From Streptomyces nodosus (lineage in GTDB: Bacteria; Actinomycetota; Actinomycetes; Streptomycetales; Streptomycetaceae): DNA of 64,000 bases. The stretch spans positions 2,940,501 through 3,004,500 of the forward strand of contig NZ_CP023747.1 in NCBI RefSeq assembly GCF_008704995.1, written 5' to 3'. Below the pieces are notes generated by a model. That model made no database searches and was not told the DNA's origin. It saw nothing but the letters and a program-made list of their open reading frames with translations. Shown piece after piece: positions 1 to 9,197 of this stretch. Each line of letters starts with the position of its first letter. The stretch's first letter is position 1. The position numbers and the translations under genes were made by a program.

Positions 1-2
1 GG

Positions 3-365
3 AGCGCCCGGCAGGTGGTCAGTGTTCACGGGGGGGGTGCGGTGCGCCGGAGCCAACGCCCGCTACCGGCGCCGGCGCGGCACGGCGACTGGCACAACAC
101 CGCCCAGCGTCACCTGCTCAACCGCTTCCTCGGCCAACCGCATCACTGCCTCCAGACATGGCAGCCGTTCGACGAACAGCGCGCTTTCGCACCGCTCCGC
201 CAAGCGCCAAGCGCCAACGGTGACCGTAGTCCGGGCCACCCACATTGCCGGATGCCGGAAGGCAGCGCTCCAGCCATCTGCCGTGCCCTGCAAGTGAGAT
301 GTCGCACCCGGACTGCCATCATGCTGCCCCGGGGCGGCCTTGGCGTTGGGGGCCGCGTGAAGTGA
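3..365 (+). pseudogene. transposase C-terminal remnant (IS110-like)
   Basis: The frame is open from the window edge and has no convincing start. Around bases 90-200 it encodes HNTAQRHLLNRFLGQPHHCL followed by a QPFDEQRAFAP-like stretch, which resembles the extreme C-terminus of IS110-type transposases (pattern L-HHCL-T---D---AF). The rest of the frame after about base 215 is not recognisable and looks like decayed DNA. No terminal repeats are visible because the element is cut by the window edge. It marks the junction between a variable segment and core chromosome. The family name is an inference from a short motif; that it is a transposase relic is more likely than the exact family. Confidence 0.4.
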
Positions 366-372
366 GAAGAGT

Positions 373-747
373 GTGGCGCGAATGCTCGGCATCCAGACCG
401 ATGCGTTGGACACGGCCGGGGGAGTGTTCATGACGGTCTTGGCCCTGGGCTGTACGTGGTTGGGAGGGCTGGCTGTGCTCCGGCCGCACCGGCCGCCGCA
501 GCCGATCGGGGGCCCCGTGTGGGTAGCCCGCGCCTGGGGTCTCGGCTATGTGGTGCTGGGCATCAGTATGGCTGCCAAGATGACGGCCATGCTGGTCGGC
601 AAGGAGCCAGCCTGGCCGATGACCGTGATCCATTGGGCTGCCGGACCGCTCCTGCTCTTCTCGGTGACCGCGGCAGTCGTGTCCCAGTGGCGAGCGCGCC
701 GTCGGGCCGGTCGTGTCGTCAGCGGACGGCACGGACGGCACAAGTGA
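373..747 (+). CDS. small integral membrane protein, unknown function
   Basis: A 124-residue protein starting at GTG 373 behind a GAGAAG-type ribosome binding site; an in-frame ATG at 382 is an alternative start. Three hydrophobic segments are visible, roughly residues 17-36 (VFMTVLALGCTWLGGLAVL), 50-70 (ARAWGLGYVVLGISMA) and 82-103 (MTVIHWAAGPLLLFSVTAAV), followed by an Arg-rich cytoplasmic tail. I do not recognise a family. The gene sits between the transposase remnant and a convergent lipoprotein gene, so it belongs to the variable edge of the window. The membrane topology is visible in the sequence; any function is unknown. Confidence 0.6.
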   Translation: MARMLGIQTDALDTAGGVFMTVLALGCTWLGGLAVLRPHRPPQPIGGPVWVARAWGLGYVVLGISMAAKMTAMLVGKEPAWPMTVIHWAAGPLLLFSVTAAVVSQWRARRRAGRVVSGRHGRHK

Positions 748-851
748 AACGGCCTGCGCCTTGGAGCGAGGCGGCACTCGCGAGCGCCGCCTGCTGGACG
801 GTCAGCGGACTGGGATATGGGGTGCTCGCCTCTCGATGAGCCGCATATGGC

Positions 852-1532
852 CTAGGTTCGGGGCTCCTCGCCGCATACCAGGTCATGCGCCTCCCGGAAA
901 CCCGGATACGTTCCCGGGTTCCGGCCGCACTTGATCATGCCGGCGGTCTTCTCGTACCACGTGGTGACGGTGCCGTAGACCGGCGCCTTCGCATTGCCGG
1001 CACAGCCTTGGACGAAGCTCGCCTCGACCACCTGCACCCCTATCACCGAAAGGTAGTCGCCGTTCTTTCCTGTCATGTCGTCAGTCCCGAAATCGGCCAT
1101 CGGTACGGACTCCCCGTTCTGCGCGAGCCGCTTCCCTCCGAGATTCATGTGCTGTTCCAGGGAGGCGAACACCAATTCCTCGGACACCTTCGCACTGGAG
1201 TCGATGCCAGCAGTCACCTCGCGTACGGGAACGGCCTGGAACTTGACGCTCGCCGCCTGCTCACCCTTCTCGACACGAACCAACTGGGAGACGGCGACCA
1301 GTTTCCCTGTGGTCCTGATCTCTCCCCAGTGGAATCGGCCGTTCTCGCATATCCACTGCGACACCGAGACCTCGGTCGGCTTCGGGGACGCCGCCGCTTT
1401 CGCTTCCCTGTCCTGCGACGACGCGGTACACGCCGTCGCCACCAGGACAGTTACGGCCAGCAGGGCTGCCTGCCGCACCCCGCCCCCTCTCCTGCCGGCC
1501 GACTTGCCCGTGTCCGGGCCAGACCGCGTCAT
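852..1532 (-). CDS. predicted secreted lipoprotein, unknown function
   Basis: A 226-residue protein with an Arg-rich n-region, a hydrophobic stretch AALLAVTVLVATAC and a lipobox-like VATAC near residue 35, which predicts lipid attachment to Cys35 after export. The mature part is about 190 residues with several Cys (WICENGRFHW, VQGCAGNAK, MIKCGRNPG, LVCGEEPRT), which could form disulfides outside the cell. I do not recognise the domain. It faces the small membrane protein gene tail to tail and is separated from the next gene by about 250 bp. The signal is clear; the role is unknown. Confidence 0.75.
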   Translation of the reverse strand: MTRSGPDTGKSAGRRGGGVRQAALLAVTVLVATACTASSQDREAKAAASPKPTEVSVSQWICENGRFHWGEIRTTGKLVAVSQLVRVEKGEQAASVKFQAVPVREVTAGIDSSAKVSEELVFASLEQHMNLGGKRLAQNGESVPMADFGTDDMTGKNGDYLSVIGVQVVEASFVQGCAGNAKAPVYGTVTTWYEKTAGMIKCGRNPGTYPGFREAHDLVCGEEPRT

Positions 1533-1788
1533 GGGCAGAACTCCTTCTTCACCTTTGCGGACAGTCCGTCCTGGGATGGCTTTGAACCGCCCCGGGTTCC
1601 GGTAGAGATCTCAGATTACGTAGCGAGGCATGCGCGACTAGTCACCAGCATGGGTCAAGGGAGACCCGCAGAGGCCGTTCGGCCCCTGGCCCGGGGTGTC
1701 GTGGGGCGCAGAGTTAGCCTCGTTCACAGTCCGGTACGGCCGCCGCGCCCGGTGGCCGGCGGGCGGTGAGCAGCAGGAGGCGGACGGG

Positions 1789-2091
1789 ATGGCGAAGGTT
1801 CCCACGGCACTGGTGGCCGCGAGCGGGCTCGTCGGCGGGTACGGAGTCGCCCGCTGGACCGGGAAGCGGCAGCTGGGCGGGGCCGTGCTGGCCGTGGCGG
1901 GGGCCGCGGCCGCGCAGCAGTGGCGGAAGCAGGCGGGCGGTACGGCGGCCGGGGTGCTGACCGCGGCGTATGTGGCCGCTTTCGCCGGGTCGCATCCGCT
2001 GGCCAAGAAGGTGGGCGCCTGGCCCGCCGTGTTCGGGGTGACCGGGGCCGTCGCCCTCGCCTCGTGGGCGGTGGCCGACCGGCGCGGATAG
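1789..2091 (+). CDS. small hydrophobic membrane protein, unknown function
   Basis: The start ATG at 1789 is chosen because AGGAGG lies 7-8 bases upstream; the open frame extends further 5' to 1696 but without a comparable signal. The 100-residue product is dominated by Ala/Gly/Val-rich hydrophobic segments (VPTALVAASGLVGGYGVA; LGGAVLAVAGAAAAQQW; AGVLTAAYVAAFAGSHPL; WPAVFGVTGAVALASWAV), consistent with three or four membrane helices. It lies convergent with an MFS transporter gene, separated by only 22 bp. I do not recognise a named domain; small proteins of this type are common in Streptomyces. Confidence 0.65.
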   Translation: MAKVPTALVAASGLVGGYGVARWTGKRQLGGAVLAVAGAAAAQQWRKQAGGTAAGVLTAAYVAAFAGSHPLAKKVGAWPAVFGVTGAVALASWAVADRRG

Positions 2092-2113
2092 GGCCGTAGG
2101 GAGGGCGGAGCGG

Positions 2114-3616
2114 TCACTCCGGGGCGCGTCCGCGGCGTTCGTCCGCCCGCACCGTCCCCGACGCCTGCTCGGCCGCCGTCAGTGGCCGGGCGACGTCCTC
2201 CAGGGAGCGTCTTTCCGCCGGTACCGCGATCAGCGCGGCGACCAGCCCCGCCGCGCACATCAGGGCCGCGCCGATCCCGAAGGCGAGGACCGTGTCGCGA
2301 ACATGGCCGGTGTTGGTGAGGTCCGCGAACAGCAGGGGGCCGCTGATGCCGCCGGCCGCGGTGCCGAGGGCGTAGAAGAAGGCGATGGCCATGGCCCGGG
2401 TCTCCATCGGGAACACCTCGGAGACGGTCAGATACGCGCTGGAGGCCCCCGCCGAGGCCACGAACAGCACCGCGCACCAGCAGGCCGTGAGCGTGACCGC
2501 GGTCAGGGAGCCCCGCCCGAACAGCCAGGCCGTGCCGAACAGCAGCAGGCCCGACACCAGATAGGTCGACGAGATCATCACCCGGCGGCCGACCGTGTCG
2601 AAGAGCTTGCCCAGCAGCAGCGGACCGCAGAAGTTGCCGGCCGCGATGACCCCGAAGTAGTAGCCCGTGTTGCCGGTGGGGACATGGAAGAAGCGGGTGA
2701 GGATCGCGCCGAACCCGAAGGTGATCGCGTTGTAGAGGAAGGCCTGGCCGATGAAGAGGGAGAAGCCCAGTACGGCACGTCTGCGGTAGGCGGTGAAGAC
2801 GGTACGGGCGATCTCGCCGAAGCCGATGCTCGGGCGCTGGTGGATGGTGAGCTCACCCGCGGGCCGCGGCAGGGGTGCCCCCTTCTCGGCCACGATCCGG
2901 TGTTCGATGTCGGACACCACCCGTTCCGCCTCCTGGTGTCTGCCGTGGATCAGCAGCCAGCGGGGACTTTCGGGGACGGTGCGCCGTACGAGAAGGATGA
3001 CCAGGCCGAGGACGACGCCCAGGGCGAAGGTCAGCCGCCAGCCCACGTCCTTCGGCAGCACGGCGGTGTTCAGCGCGAGGATCGACAGCAGCGAGCCGCC
3101 GACCGCGCCCAGCCAGAAGCTGCCGTTGATGATCAGGTCGACGCGGCCCCGGTAGTAGGCGGGGATCAGCTCGTCGATCGCGGAGTTGATGGCCGCGTAC
3201 TCACCTCCGATGCCGAAGCCCGTGAAGAAGCGGAACAGAAAGAACCACCAGGTCTGGAAGGAGACCGCGGTCAGCGCGGTGGCCCCGAGATACACCGCGA
3301 GAGTGATCATGAAGAGCTTCTTGCGGCCGTAGCGGTCGGTCAGCCGGCCCCAGAAGAGCGCGCCGGAACAGGCGCCCGCCACATACACCGCGGCCGCGAC
3401 CCCGGTGACCTCGCCCGAGCTGATCGGCAGGCCGCTGCCGGGCTCCGAGAGCCGGCCGGCGATATTGCCGACGACCGTGACCTCGAGACCGTCCAGGATC
3501 CACACCGTGCCGAGCCCGATGACGATCCGCCAGTGCCAGCGCGACCAGGGCAGCCGGTCCAGACGGGCGGGGATCGCGGTGGTGATCGTGCCGGGCCGGG
3601 GCTCGGTGTGCGCCAT
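2114..3616 (-). CDS. MFS transporter
   Basis: A 500-residue major facilitator superfamily permease, probably a 12-helix proton-coupled transporter in the plasma membrane. The start at 3616 is preceded by GAGGAGG five bases upstream; the open frame extends 22 codons further without a better signal. MFS motif A is visible as [13 protein letters not shown] after the second helix, with a degenerate second copy [12 protein letters not shown] in the C-terminal half. [14 protein letters not shown] and EFRGR-like segments ([10 protein letters not shown]) place it near the sugar-porter/metabolite-H+ symporter branch. It is followed at 62 bp upstream by the DUF445 gene on the same strand. The substrate cannot be told from sequence. 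Confidence 0.85.
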   Translation of the reverse strand: MAHTEPRPGTITTAIPARLDRLPWSRWHWRIVIGLGTVWILDGLEVTVVGNIAGRLSEPGSGLPISSGEVTGVAAAVYVAGACSGALFWGRLTDRYGRKKLFMITLAVYLGATALTAVSFQTWWFFLFRFFTGFGIGGEYAAINSAIDELIPAYYRGRVDLIINGSFWLGAVGGSLLSILALNTAVLPKDVGWRLTFALGVVLGLVILLVRRTVPESPRWLLIHGRHQEAERVVSDIEHRIVAEKGAPLPRPAGELTIHQRPSIGFGEIARTVFTAYRRRAVLGFSLFIGQAFLYNAITFGFGAILTRFFHVPTGNTGYYFGVIAAGNFCGPLLLGKLFDTVGRRVMISSTYLVSGLLLFGTAWLFGRGSLTAVTLTACWCAVLFVASAGASSAYLTVSEVFPMETRAMAIAFFYALGTAAGGISGPLLFADLTNTGHVRDTVLAFGIGAALMCAAGLVAALIAVPAERRSLEDVARPLTAAEQASGTVRADERRGRAPE

Positions 3617-3678
3617 GGCTGCCTCCTCGGGGACGCCCGGTGACGCGGCACCCAGCCCGAGTGCCGCCCGGCCGTCCG

Positions 3679-5016
3679 TCACGCCCCGAGCGCCCGCGAC
3701 ACCGTGTAGATCAGCAGTCCCGCCAGCGATCCCACCACCGTGCCATTGATCCGGATGAACTGCAGGTCGCGGCCGATGTGCGCCTCGATCTTGCGGGTGG
3801 TGTGCACCGCGTCCCAGCCGGCCACGGTGTCCGTGATCAGGGAGGTGATCTCCTTGCGGTACGTCGTCACCACATGCACCGCGGCACCCTCCGCCCAGGT
3901 GTCGACCTTGGCCTGGGTGCTCGGCTCGGTGGCCATCCGGGCGCCCAGCGACAGCAGTGAGGACCGCACCCGCAGCCGCAGCTCACTGCGCTCGTCGGAG
4001 GCGGCGGCCACCAGCATCGACCGTACGGCCGTCCAGGCGGAGGCGATCAGGTCCTGGACCTCGCCGCGGCCCAGCACCTCGCCCTTGAGCCGCTCCACCC
4101 GCGCCCGGGTGTCGGTGTCGGACTGCAGATCGGAGGCGAAGTCGGAGAGAAAGCGGTCCAGGGCGCCGCGCGCCGGATGCGTGGGCTCGTCGCGCATCTC
4201 GGTGACGAAGCGGAGCAGCTCCTTGTAGACCCGCTCGCCGACCTTCTTGTCGACGAAACGCGGGGTCCAGCCGGGGGCGCCGCCCTGGACGGCCCCCATG
4301 ACCTGGTCGTCGTGCAGCACCAGCCAGTCATGGGCGCGGACACAGACCAGGTCGACGATCCGTTTGTGGCCGCCGTCCGCGACGACCCGCTCCAGCATCT
4401 TGCCGAGGCCCGGCGCGATCTCCTGGGCGCCGGCCCGGCGGGTGATGGCCTCGCCGACCACCGCCTGCACATCCGAGTCGCGCAGCACGGTGAGCGCCCC
4501 GCGCAGGGCCGTCGCCAGCTCCGCCGTCACCCGGTCGGCGTGCTCCGGTTCGGCGAGCCAGGCGCCCAGTCGGGCGGTGATGCCGACGGCTCTCAGCCGC
4601 TGGCGCACCACCTCCCCTGAGAGGAAGTTCTCCCCGACGAACTCGCCCAGGGAGACACCGAGCTGATCCTTCTTGTTGGGGATGATCGCCGTGTGCGGGA
4701 TCGGCAGGCCGAGCGGATGCCGGAACAGCGCGGTGACCGCGAACCAGTCGGCGAGCGCGCCGACCATGCCGGCCTCGGCGGCGGCGGCCACATAACCGGC
4801 CCAGGTGCCCGCACCCGCGTTCCGCGCCCAGGTGGCGAGGACATACACGAGCGCCACGAGGAGCAGCAGCCCGGTGGCCGTGCTCTTCATCCGGCGTACG
4901 CCCCGGCGCTTCTCCTCGTCGGCGGGACTGAAGGACGTCATCGCCCGGCTCGGGGCGATGCCCGAGCGGGAGGGCGGCCCCTCGGCCGCCGTGTCGTCCG
5001 GTTCCGTGCGTTCCAT
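3679..5016 (-). CDS. DUF445 family membrane protein
   Basis: A protein of 445 residues from the ATG at 5016, which has GGTGGAG just upstream; a GTG at 5046 is an alternative start. After an acidic N-terminus comes a helix ([17 protein letters not shown], near residue 48) and the characteristic DUF445 segment [23 protein letters not shown] with the following IPHTAIIP. The middle is helical and charged, and a second hydrophobic helix lies at the extreme C-terminus ([18 protein letters not shown]). Members occur in many bacteria as inner-membrane proteins of unknown function. It is upstream of, and codirectional with, the MFS gene. Confidence 0.85.
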   Translation of the reverse strand: MERTEPDDTAAEGPPSRSGIAPSRAMTSFSPADEEKRRGVRRMKSTATGLLLLVALVYVLATWARNAGAGTWAGYVAAAAEAGMVGALADWFAVTALFRHPLGLPIPHTAIIPNKKDQLGVSLGEFVGENFLSGEVVRQRLRAVGITARLGAWLAEPEHADRVTAELATALRGALTVLRDSDVQAVVGEAITRRAGAQEIAPGLGKMLERVVADGGHKRIVDLVCVRAHDWLVLHDDQVMGAVQGGAPGWTPRFVDKKVGERVYKELLRFVTEMRDEPTHPARGALDRFLSDFASDLQSDTDTRARVERLKGEVLGRGEVQDLIASAWTAVRSMLVAAASDERSELRLRVRSSLLSLGARMATEPSTQAKVDTWAEGAAVHVVTTYRKEITSLITDTVAGWDAVHTTRKIEAHIGRDLQFIRINGTVVGSLAGLLIYTVSRALGA

Positions 5017-5336
5017 CCACTCCACCCGTTCGTGCGCCCTGTACACATTGTCCCTTCCTGAGCGACTCCCGGAACGGAACAGGAGTTCCCCGCGCCGGTA
5101 CGGACGGAGAAGGTCCGGGGCATTTCAGGGTCGGATCAGGGAACGGTCAGGGTTCCCCGGGGGATGACGAGGGCTCCGGCGAGGGGTCTTCCGCGGGACG
5201 GCATAACGAGGCAGGACGGCATACGAGGCAGGACGGCATAACGAGGCGGGACGGCATACGAGGCGGGCGTACGAGGACGCGGGCGCGGCCGGACCGACGG
5301 GTCGGTACTCCCCCGGGGGCCGGCACCCGCCCGGGG
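5017..5336. other. intergenic region with short tandem repeats
   Basis: This 320-bp stretch between the DUF445 and DUF1707 genes, both leftward, has no convincing gene. It contains the upstream region of the DUF445 gene and a four-copy tandem repeat at 5196-5265, listed separately. The rest is ordinary GC-rich spacer. Confidence 0.5.
5196..5265. repeat. four-unit tandem repeat, 18/17 bp alternating
   Basis: Four head-to-tail units of GGACGGCATAACGAGGC followed by A or G. Units 1 and 3 have AA and units 2 and 4 have a single A in the ATAACG/ATACG position, so lengths alternate 18, 17, 18, 17. The alternation suggests that a two-unit block was duplicated after one unit lost a base. Confidence 0.85.
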
Positions 5337-6230
5337 TCAGTACTCGCCGTCCCGTCTCCGCTCGCGGCGGGCGTCCCGGCGCTCCTGGCGGCGCTGGCGC
5401 AGCTCCTCGTGCCGGTCCCGCATCAGATCCCGGTGCGCCTCGAACATCTCGCGATGGGCCCCCTCGATGTCCTCACGGAAGGACGCGTGCAGCTCCTTGC
5501 GGGCGGTCCTGCGGTCCAGCTTGTCCTGGCGCCGCTCCTCCTTCAGCCGCTGCCGGTCGGCCCGGGTCAGCTTGCGCTCGACGCCGACCCCGCCCCAGAA
5601 CGCCAACCCGGTGATGACCACGCGCGGCGCGCCCGGGTCCCCCGGCACGCCCTCCTGACGGTGGTCGAAGCCGCCCATGATCCCGATGCCGCGCACCACG
5701 ACCTCGACGCCCGGCGGCACGATGACATTCATCCCGCCCATGATCGCAACACAGTTGATCTCGACCTCGCGGTCCGCGAAGTCGGCCTCCCGCAGATCGA
5801 TCTCACCGCCGCCCCAGAAGGCAAAGCAGGTGAACCGCTTGGGCGCCGTCCAGCGCCCCTTGCGCTGGAACCCGGACATCACGGCGACGGCCCAGCTGGA
5901 GGACCCCCCGCCGCCGACGATCCGCTCGCCCCAACCCCCGCTCTCCTCGGGCTCCTTGCGCAAGGAGATCGGCGGAGCGGTGACACCCGGGGACGGCAGG
6001 TCGCGGGTGATCGGCTCCAGTTCGCCGTAGGTCCGCGCCCGGTAGGTCGCCTCCAGCCGCTCCTCGAACTCCTCCATGTCGAGCCGGCCCTCCGCGACGG
6101 CCTCCCGGAGGGCCTCGGCGACCCGGTCACGATCGGCGTCGGAGGCACGGAGCTCGGGGGTGGGGGTACTGGGGGACTGCGGCATCGGCCGCCGATCGTC
6201 GCTTCCCCCGGAAGACACAGCGTCGCTCAT
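5337..6230 (-). CDS. DUF1707 / LiaF-like C-terminal domain protein
   Basis: A 297-residue protein. Residues about 27-80 form a DUF1707 domain (LRASDADRDRVAEALREAVA, then AEGRLDMEEFEERLEATYRA). Residues about 130-225 hold a repeated CVAIMGGMNVIVPPG / GIGIMGGFDH / LAFWGG pattern, the beta-solenoid-like fold of LiaF-type cell-wall-stress proteins. The C-terminal 70 residues are an Arg/Glu/Asp-rich coiled coil. Proteins of this type are usually linked to envelope stress or membrane transport. It lies 34 bp downstream of the ABC export genes and is probably their last operon member. The specific role is unknown. Confidence 0.8.
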   Translation of the reverse strand: MSDAVSSGGSDDRRPMPQSPSTPTPELRASDADRDRVAEALREAVAEGRLDMEEFEERLEATYRARTYGELEPITRDLPSPGVTAPPISLRKEPEESGGWGERIVGGGGSSSWAVAVMSGFQRKGRWTAPKRFTCFAFWGGGEIDLREADFADREVEINCVAIMGGMNVIVPPGVEVVVRGIGIMGGFDHRQEGVPGDPGAPRVVITGLAFWGGVGVERKLTRADRQRLKEERRQDKLDRRTARKELHASFREDIEGAHREMFEAHRDLMRDRHEELRQRRQERRDARRERRRDGEY

Positions 6231-6264
6231 GGGTGTCAGCCTACGAGTTCACCCGGCAGGGGGG

Positions 6265-7311
6265 CTACGAGAGCGTCCGCTCCAGTTGCCCCGCGTACAT
6301 CTTCGCGATCACCGCCTCGATGTCCGGCTCCCGCACCGACAGATCCACCACCGGGTACTCCGCCGCGATCTGCGCCACCAGCGGAGCCGCCGACCGGGAC
6401 GCCGGGAACGCCAGCCACTGCCGCGGGCCCTCGACGCGCACCACACGGGCGTCCGGCGTCCGGATCGGCGGCAGCTCACGCTCCAGGTCGACCACCAGGG
6501 TGCGCTCGCTGTCGCCCACCGCGTGCAGCCCGGTGAGCGGACCGTCGTACATCAGCCGCCCCTGGTCGATGACCATCACCCGCGAGCACAACTGCTCGAT
6601 GTCCTGGAGGTCGTGCGTGGTCAGCAGCACCGTGGTGCCCCGCTCGGCGTTCAGGTCCCGCAGGAACTCCCGCACCTTGGCCTTGGAGACGACATCGAGG
6701 CCGATGGTCGGCTCGTCGAGGTACAGCACCTCCGGATCGTGCAGCAGGGCCGCCGCGATATCGCCCCGCATCCGCTGGCCCAGCGACAGCTGCCGCACCG
6801 GGACGTCCAACAGGGCGCCCAGTTCGAGGAGTTCGACGCAGCGGTCGAGGTTCTCCCGGAAACGCGCGTCCGGGACGCGGTACATGCGGTGCATCAGCCG
6901 GTAGGAGTCGATCAGGGGCAGGTCCCACCACAGGGTCGTACGCTGCCCGAACACCACCCCGATGCGCCGGGCGAGGCGGGTCCGTTCCCGGGAGGGGTCG
7001 ATACCGGCGACCCGCAGCCGGCCACCGCTCGGGGTGAGGATCCCGGTCAGCATCTTGATCGTGGTGGACTTCCCGGCGCCGTTCGGCCCGATGTAGCCGA
7101 CCATCTCGCCACGCGCAACGGAGAAGGAGATCGAGTCGACGGCCCGCACCTGCCGCCGCTCGCTCCTGAGGAAACCGGTCCTCCTGCGCACGTCGAAGAC
7201 CTTCTCGACCCGCTCCAGCCGGATGAGGCCGCCCTCCGGGGAACCGTCCCGGGAAGCGTCCTCGCTGGAGCCCTCGTCCATGGCCCCGCTCCGCATGCCG
7301 CCGCCGTCCAT
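6265..7311 (-). CDS. ABC-2 type exporter, ATP-binding protein
   Basis: A 348-residue ABC ATPase. Walker A is GPNGAGKST (about residue 76), the Q-loop region is GVVFGQRTTLWWDLP, the signature is LSLGQRMR, Walker B is VLYLDEPTIGLD and the H-loop is LTTHD. The SLGQRMR signature, the QRTTLWWDLP segment and an extended C-terminal domain are typical of exporters paired with two six-helix ABC-2 permeases. The two permeases lie immediately upstream, with a 15-bp gap to the nearer one, so the three genes form one operon. The start at 7311 has GAGGGA close upstream. The exported compound is unknown. Confidence 0.88.
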   Translation of the reverse strand: MDGGGMRSGAMDEGSSEDASRDGSPEGGLIRLERVEKVFDVRRRTGFLRSERRQVRAVDSISFSVARGEMVGYIGPNGAGKSTTIKMLTGILTPSGGRLRVAGIDPSRERTRLARRIGVVFGQRTTLWWDLPLIDSYRLMHRMYRVPDARFRENLDRCVELLELGALLDVPVRQLSLGQRMRGDIAAALLHDPEVLYLDEPTIGLDVVSKAKVREFLRDLNAERGTTVLLTTHDLQDIEQLCSRVMVIDQGRLMYDGPLTGLHAVGDSERTLVVDLERELPPIRTPDARVVRVEGPRQWLAFPASRSAAPLVAQIAAEYPVVDLSVREPDIEAVIAKMYAGQLERTLS

Positions 7312-7326
7312 CAGTCCCTCAGCCCC

Positions 7327-8202
7327 TCAGCTTCCCGTGCTCCGGTACGAACGCAGTCCCGCGCGCCAGGCCAGCCCCGCGAGCGCACAGCAGCCCGCCC
7401 CCACCAGCGGCGGGGCGAAGGCGACCCACAGCGGCAGGTCCAGCGGGTAGGGCCGCCCCAGCACATACAGCGCGGGCAGCCAGTTGACGAAGGCGAGCGG
7501 CAGTACGAAGGTCACCCCGCGCACCAGTTCCCTCGCGAAGACGGTCGGCGGGTACTGCAACAGCGTCTGCCCGCCGTAGGTGAAGGAGTTCTGCACCTCG
7601 GAGGCGTCCAGGGCGACGAACTGGAAGGCCGCGCCCGCCACGAACACCGCGCAGAAGATCGCGGCACCGCTCAGCAGCGCCATCGGGACCATCAGCACCT
7701 TCAGCGGGGTCCAGGACAGATCCAGGGCGGCGACGGCGTACCCGAGGATCAGCAGGCCCTGGAGGATCCGGCCGAGGCGGCGCAGCCCGAAGCGGTCCGC
7801 CGCGACCTGGGCGAGCACCGGCGCCGGACGCACCAGCAGCGTGTCCAGCGTGCCGTCGCGCACCCGCCGCCCCAGCCGGTCCATCGAGCCGAGCGCGAGA
7901 TCGGCGATACCGAAGGCGGTGGCGGAGAGCCCGTACAGAAAGGCGACCTCGGGCAGGCGGTAGCCGCCGAGCGCATCGACCTGCGAGAACATCAGCATGA
8001 TCGCGACGAAGTCGAGCGCCGTGCCGGCGAAGTTGCCGAGGGTGTTCATCACGAAGGAGGCGCGGTAGGCCATGGTGGAGCGGATCCACATGGCGGTGAT
8101 CAGCCGGTAGGCCCGCAGCCCCTCCCGCACCCGTCCGCCTTCTCCCTCCCGGGCCCACCCGCGGTCCCCCTCCCCCGCCCCGGCGCGGAACGTCTCAGCC
8201 AC
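7327..8202 (-). CDS. ABC-2 family transporter permease
   Basis: A 291-residue membrane protein. The start is taken at GTG 8202 because GTGGCTGA overlaps the stop of the upstream permease gene by 8 bp, indicating translational coupling; the frame remains open to 8397 only by chance. After a short Arg/Glu-rich N-terminus there are about six hydrophobic segments (for example MAYRASFVMNTLGNFAGT, LLILGYAVAALDL, MALLSGAAIFCAVFVAG, GVTFVLPLAFVNWLPAL). The segment GSMDRLGRRVRDGTLDTLLV resembles the conserved cytoplasmic loop of this permease family. It forms a heteromeric channel with the neighbouring permease and ATPase. Confidence 0.85.
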   Translation of the reverse strand: MAETFRAGAGEGDRGWAREGEGGRVREGLRAYRLITAMWIRSTMAYRASFVMNTLGNFAGTALDFVAIMLMFSQVDALGGYRLPEVAFLYGLSATAFGIADLALGSMDRLGRRVRDGTLDTLLVRPAPVLAQVAADRFGLRRLGRILQGLLILGYAVAALDLSWTPLKVLMVPMALLSGAAIFCAVFVAGAAFQFVALDASEVQNSFTYGGQTLLQYPPTVFARELVRGVTFVLPLAFVNWLPALYVLGRPYPLDLPLWVAFAPPLVGAGCCALAGLAWRAGLRSYRSTGS

Positions 8203-8995
8203 CCTGGACCACCACCCGCCGGGTCGCCGCCGACTGCACCAGCCGCCCCAGGGCCAGCAGCAGGACCGCCCACAGGGCCTGGAAGGCGTAGGTGGGCAGC
8301 GGATCCGCCGTGCCGAGCAGGATGTCCACGGGGGCCTGGAGCAGCGCGGACCAGGGCAGCAGCCGGACGACCTCGCCGAGGGCGCCCGGGAAGACATTGA
8401 GCGGCAGCAGCATGCCCGAGCAGAAGATCGCCGTCAGCACCGCCAGCTGGGAGACGCCCGCCCCGTCCAGCAGCCAGAACGCGCACAGCGCGACGACGAA
8501 ACGGATCGCGAAGCTGACCAGGGTCCCGAGCAGCACCGCGATCAAAAAGGCGACCCAGGTCAGCGGGGAGACGGGCAGCGCCAGCGGAAAGAGCAGCGCA
8601 CCGAACACCAGCGGGAGCAGGCCCCGGCCGAGCAGATGGAACAGCGCCCGCCCCAGATCCGAGGCCAGCCACCACAGCTGGAGATCGGCGGGCCGGTACA
8701 GATCGACGGCGATGTCACCGGTGCGGATGCGCTCGATCAGCTCGTCCTCGAAGCCGCCGCCCAGCACCGCCACCGTCATCAGCAGGCCCTGGCTCACCCA
8801 GACAAAGGTCACGGCCTGCGCCTGGTCGTACCCGCCGAGATGGGGCCGCTGGTCCCAGAGGGCCAGATAGGTGTACGCCAGGATCAGCCCGAAGACCGTG
8901 TTGGTGAACACCCCCGCCGCGGTCGCCATCCGATAGGTCGCGTACCGGCGGAATCCACCGGCCGCGACGGCGGCGTACAACCGCCCTGTTCCCAC
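8195..8995 (-). CDS. ABC-2 family transporter permease
   Basis: A 266-residue permease and first gene of the export operon. The GTG start at 8995 is preceded by AAGGAGGG with a 5-base spacer; the open frame runs 28 codons further upstream without a signal. About six hydrophobic segments are visible, including AAGVFTNTVFGLILAYTYLA, WVAFLIAVLLGTLVSFAI and FQALWAVLLLALGRL. The loop DELIERIRTGDIAVDLYRP matches the conserved LxxxIRTGxIxxxLxRP pattern of ABC-2 permeases in this family, aligning with DGTLDTLLVRP in the partner protein. The substrate is unknown. It is divergent from the penicillin-binding protein gene across about 200 bp. Confidence 0.85.
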   Translation of the reverse strand: MGTGRLYAAVAAGGFRRYATYRMATAAGVFTNTVFGLILAYTYLALWDQRPHLGGYDQAQAVTFVWVSQGLLMTVAVLGGGFEDELIERIRTGDIAVDLYRPADLQLWWLASDLGRALFHLLGRGLLPLVFGALLFPLALPVSPLTWVAFLIAVLLGTLVSFAIRFVVALCAFWLLDGAGVSQLAVLTAIFCSGMLLPLNVFPGALGEVVRLLPWSALLQAPVDILLGTADPLPTYAFQALWAVLLLALGRLVQSAATRRVVVQGG

Positions 8996-9197
8996 GGAAA
9001 CCCTCCTTCGACGCGCGCCGGGCGAAGCGCAGGAGCCTAGCGCGCGGACGAAGTGGCGTTCCACACGTTTTTTCCCCACAACACGCTCTTGGAGCCGGGA
9101 ACGGAACGCAAGGTGCGACAGTCTTCATCAAGGGGACGCAGATGGCGTACGAGGGCGTACGGGAACGTACGACGCGAAACGGGAGTCCGGCAGCACG

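Noticed and set aside
63..431. Minus-strand ORF of 122 residues at the left edge
   Set aside because: Antisense to the transposase remnant; composition suggests a shadow frame.
1638..2477. Minus-strand ORF of 279 residues
   Set aside because: It overlaps the membrane protein and MFS genes in another frame and has Arg/Pro-rich translation typical of a high-GC shadow.
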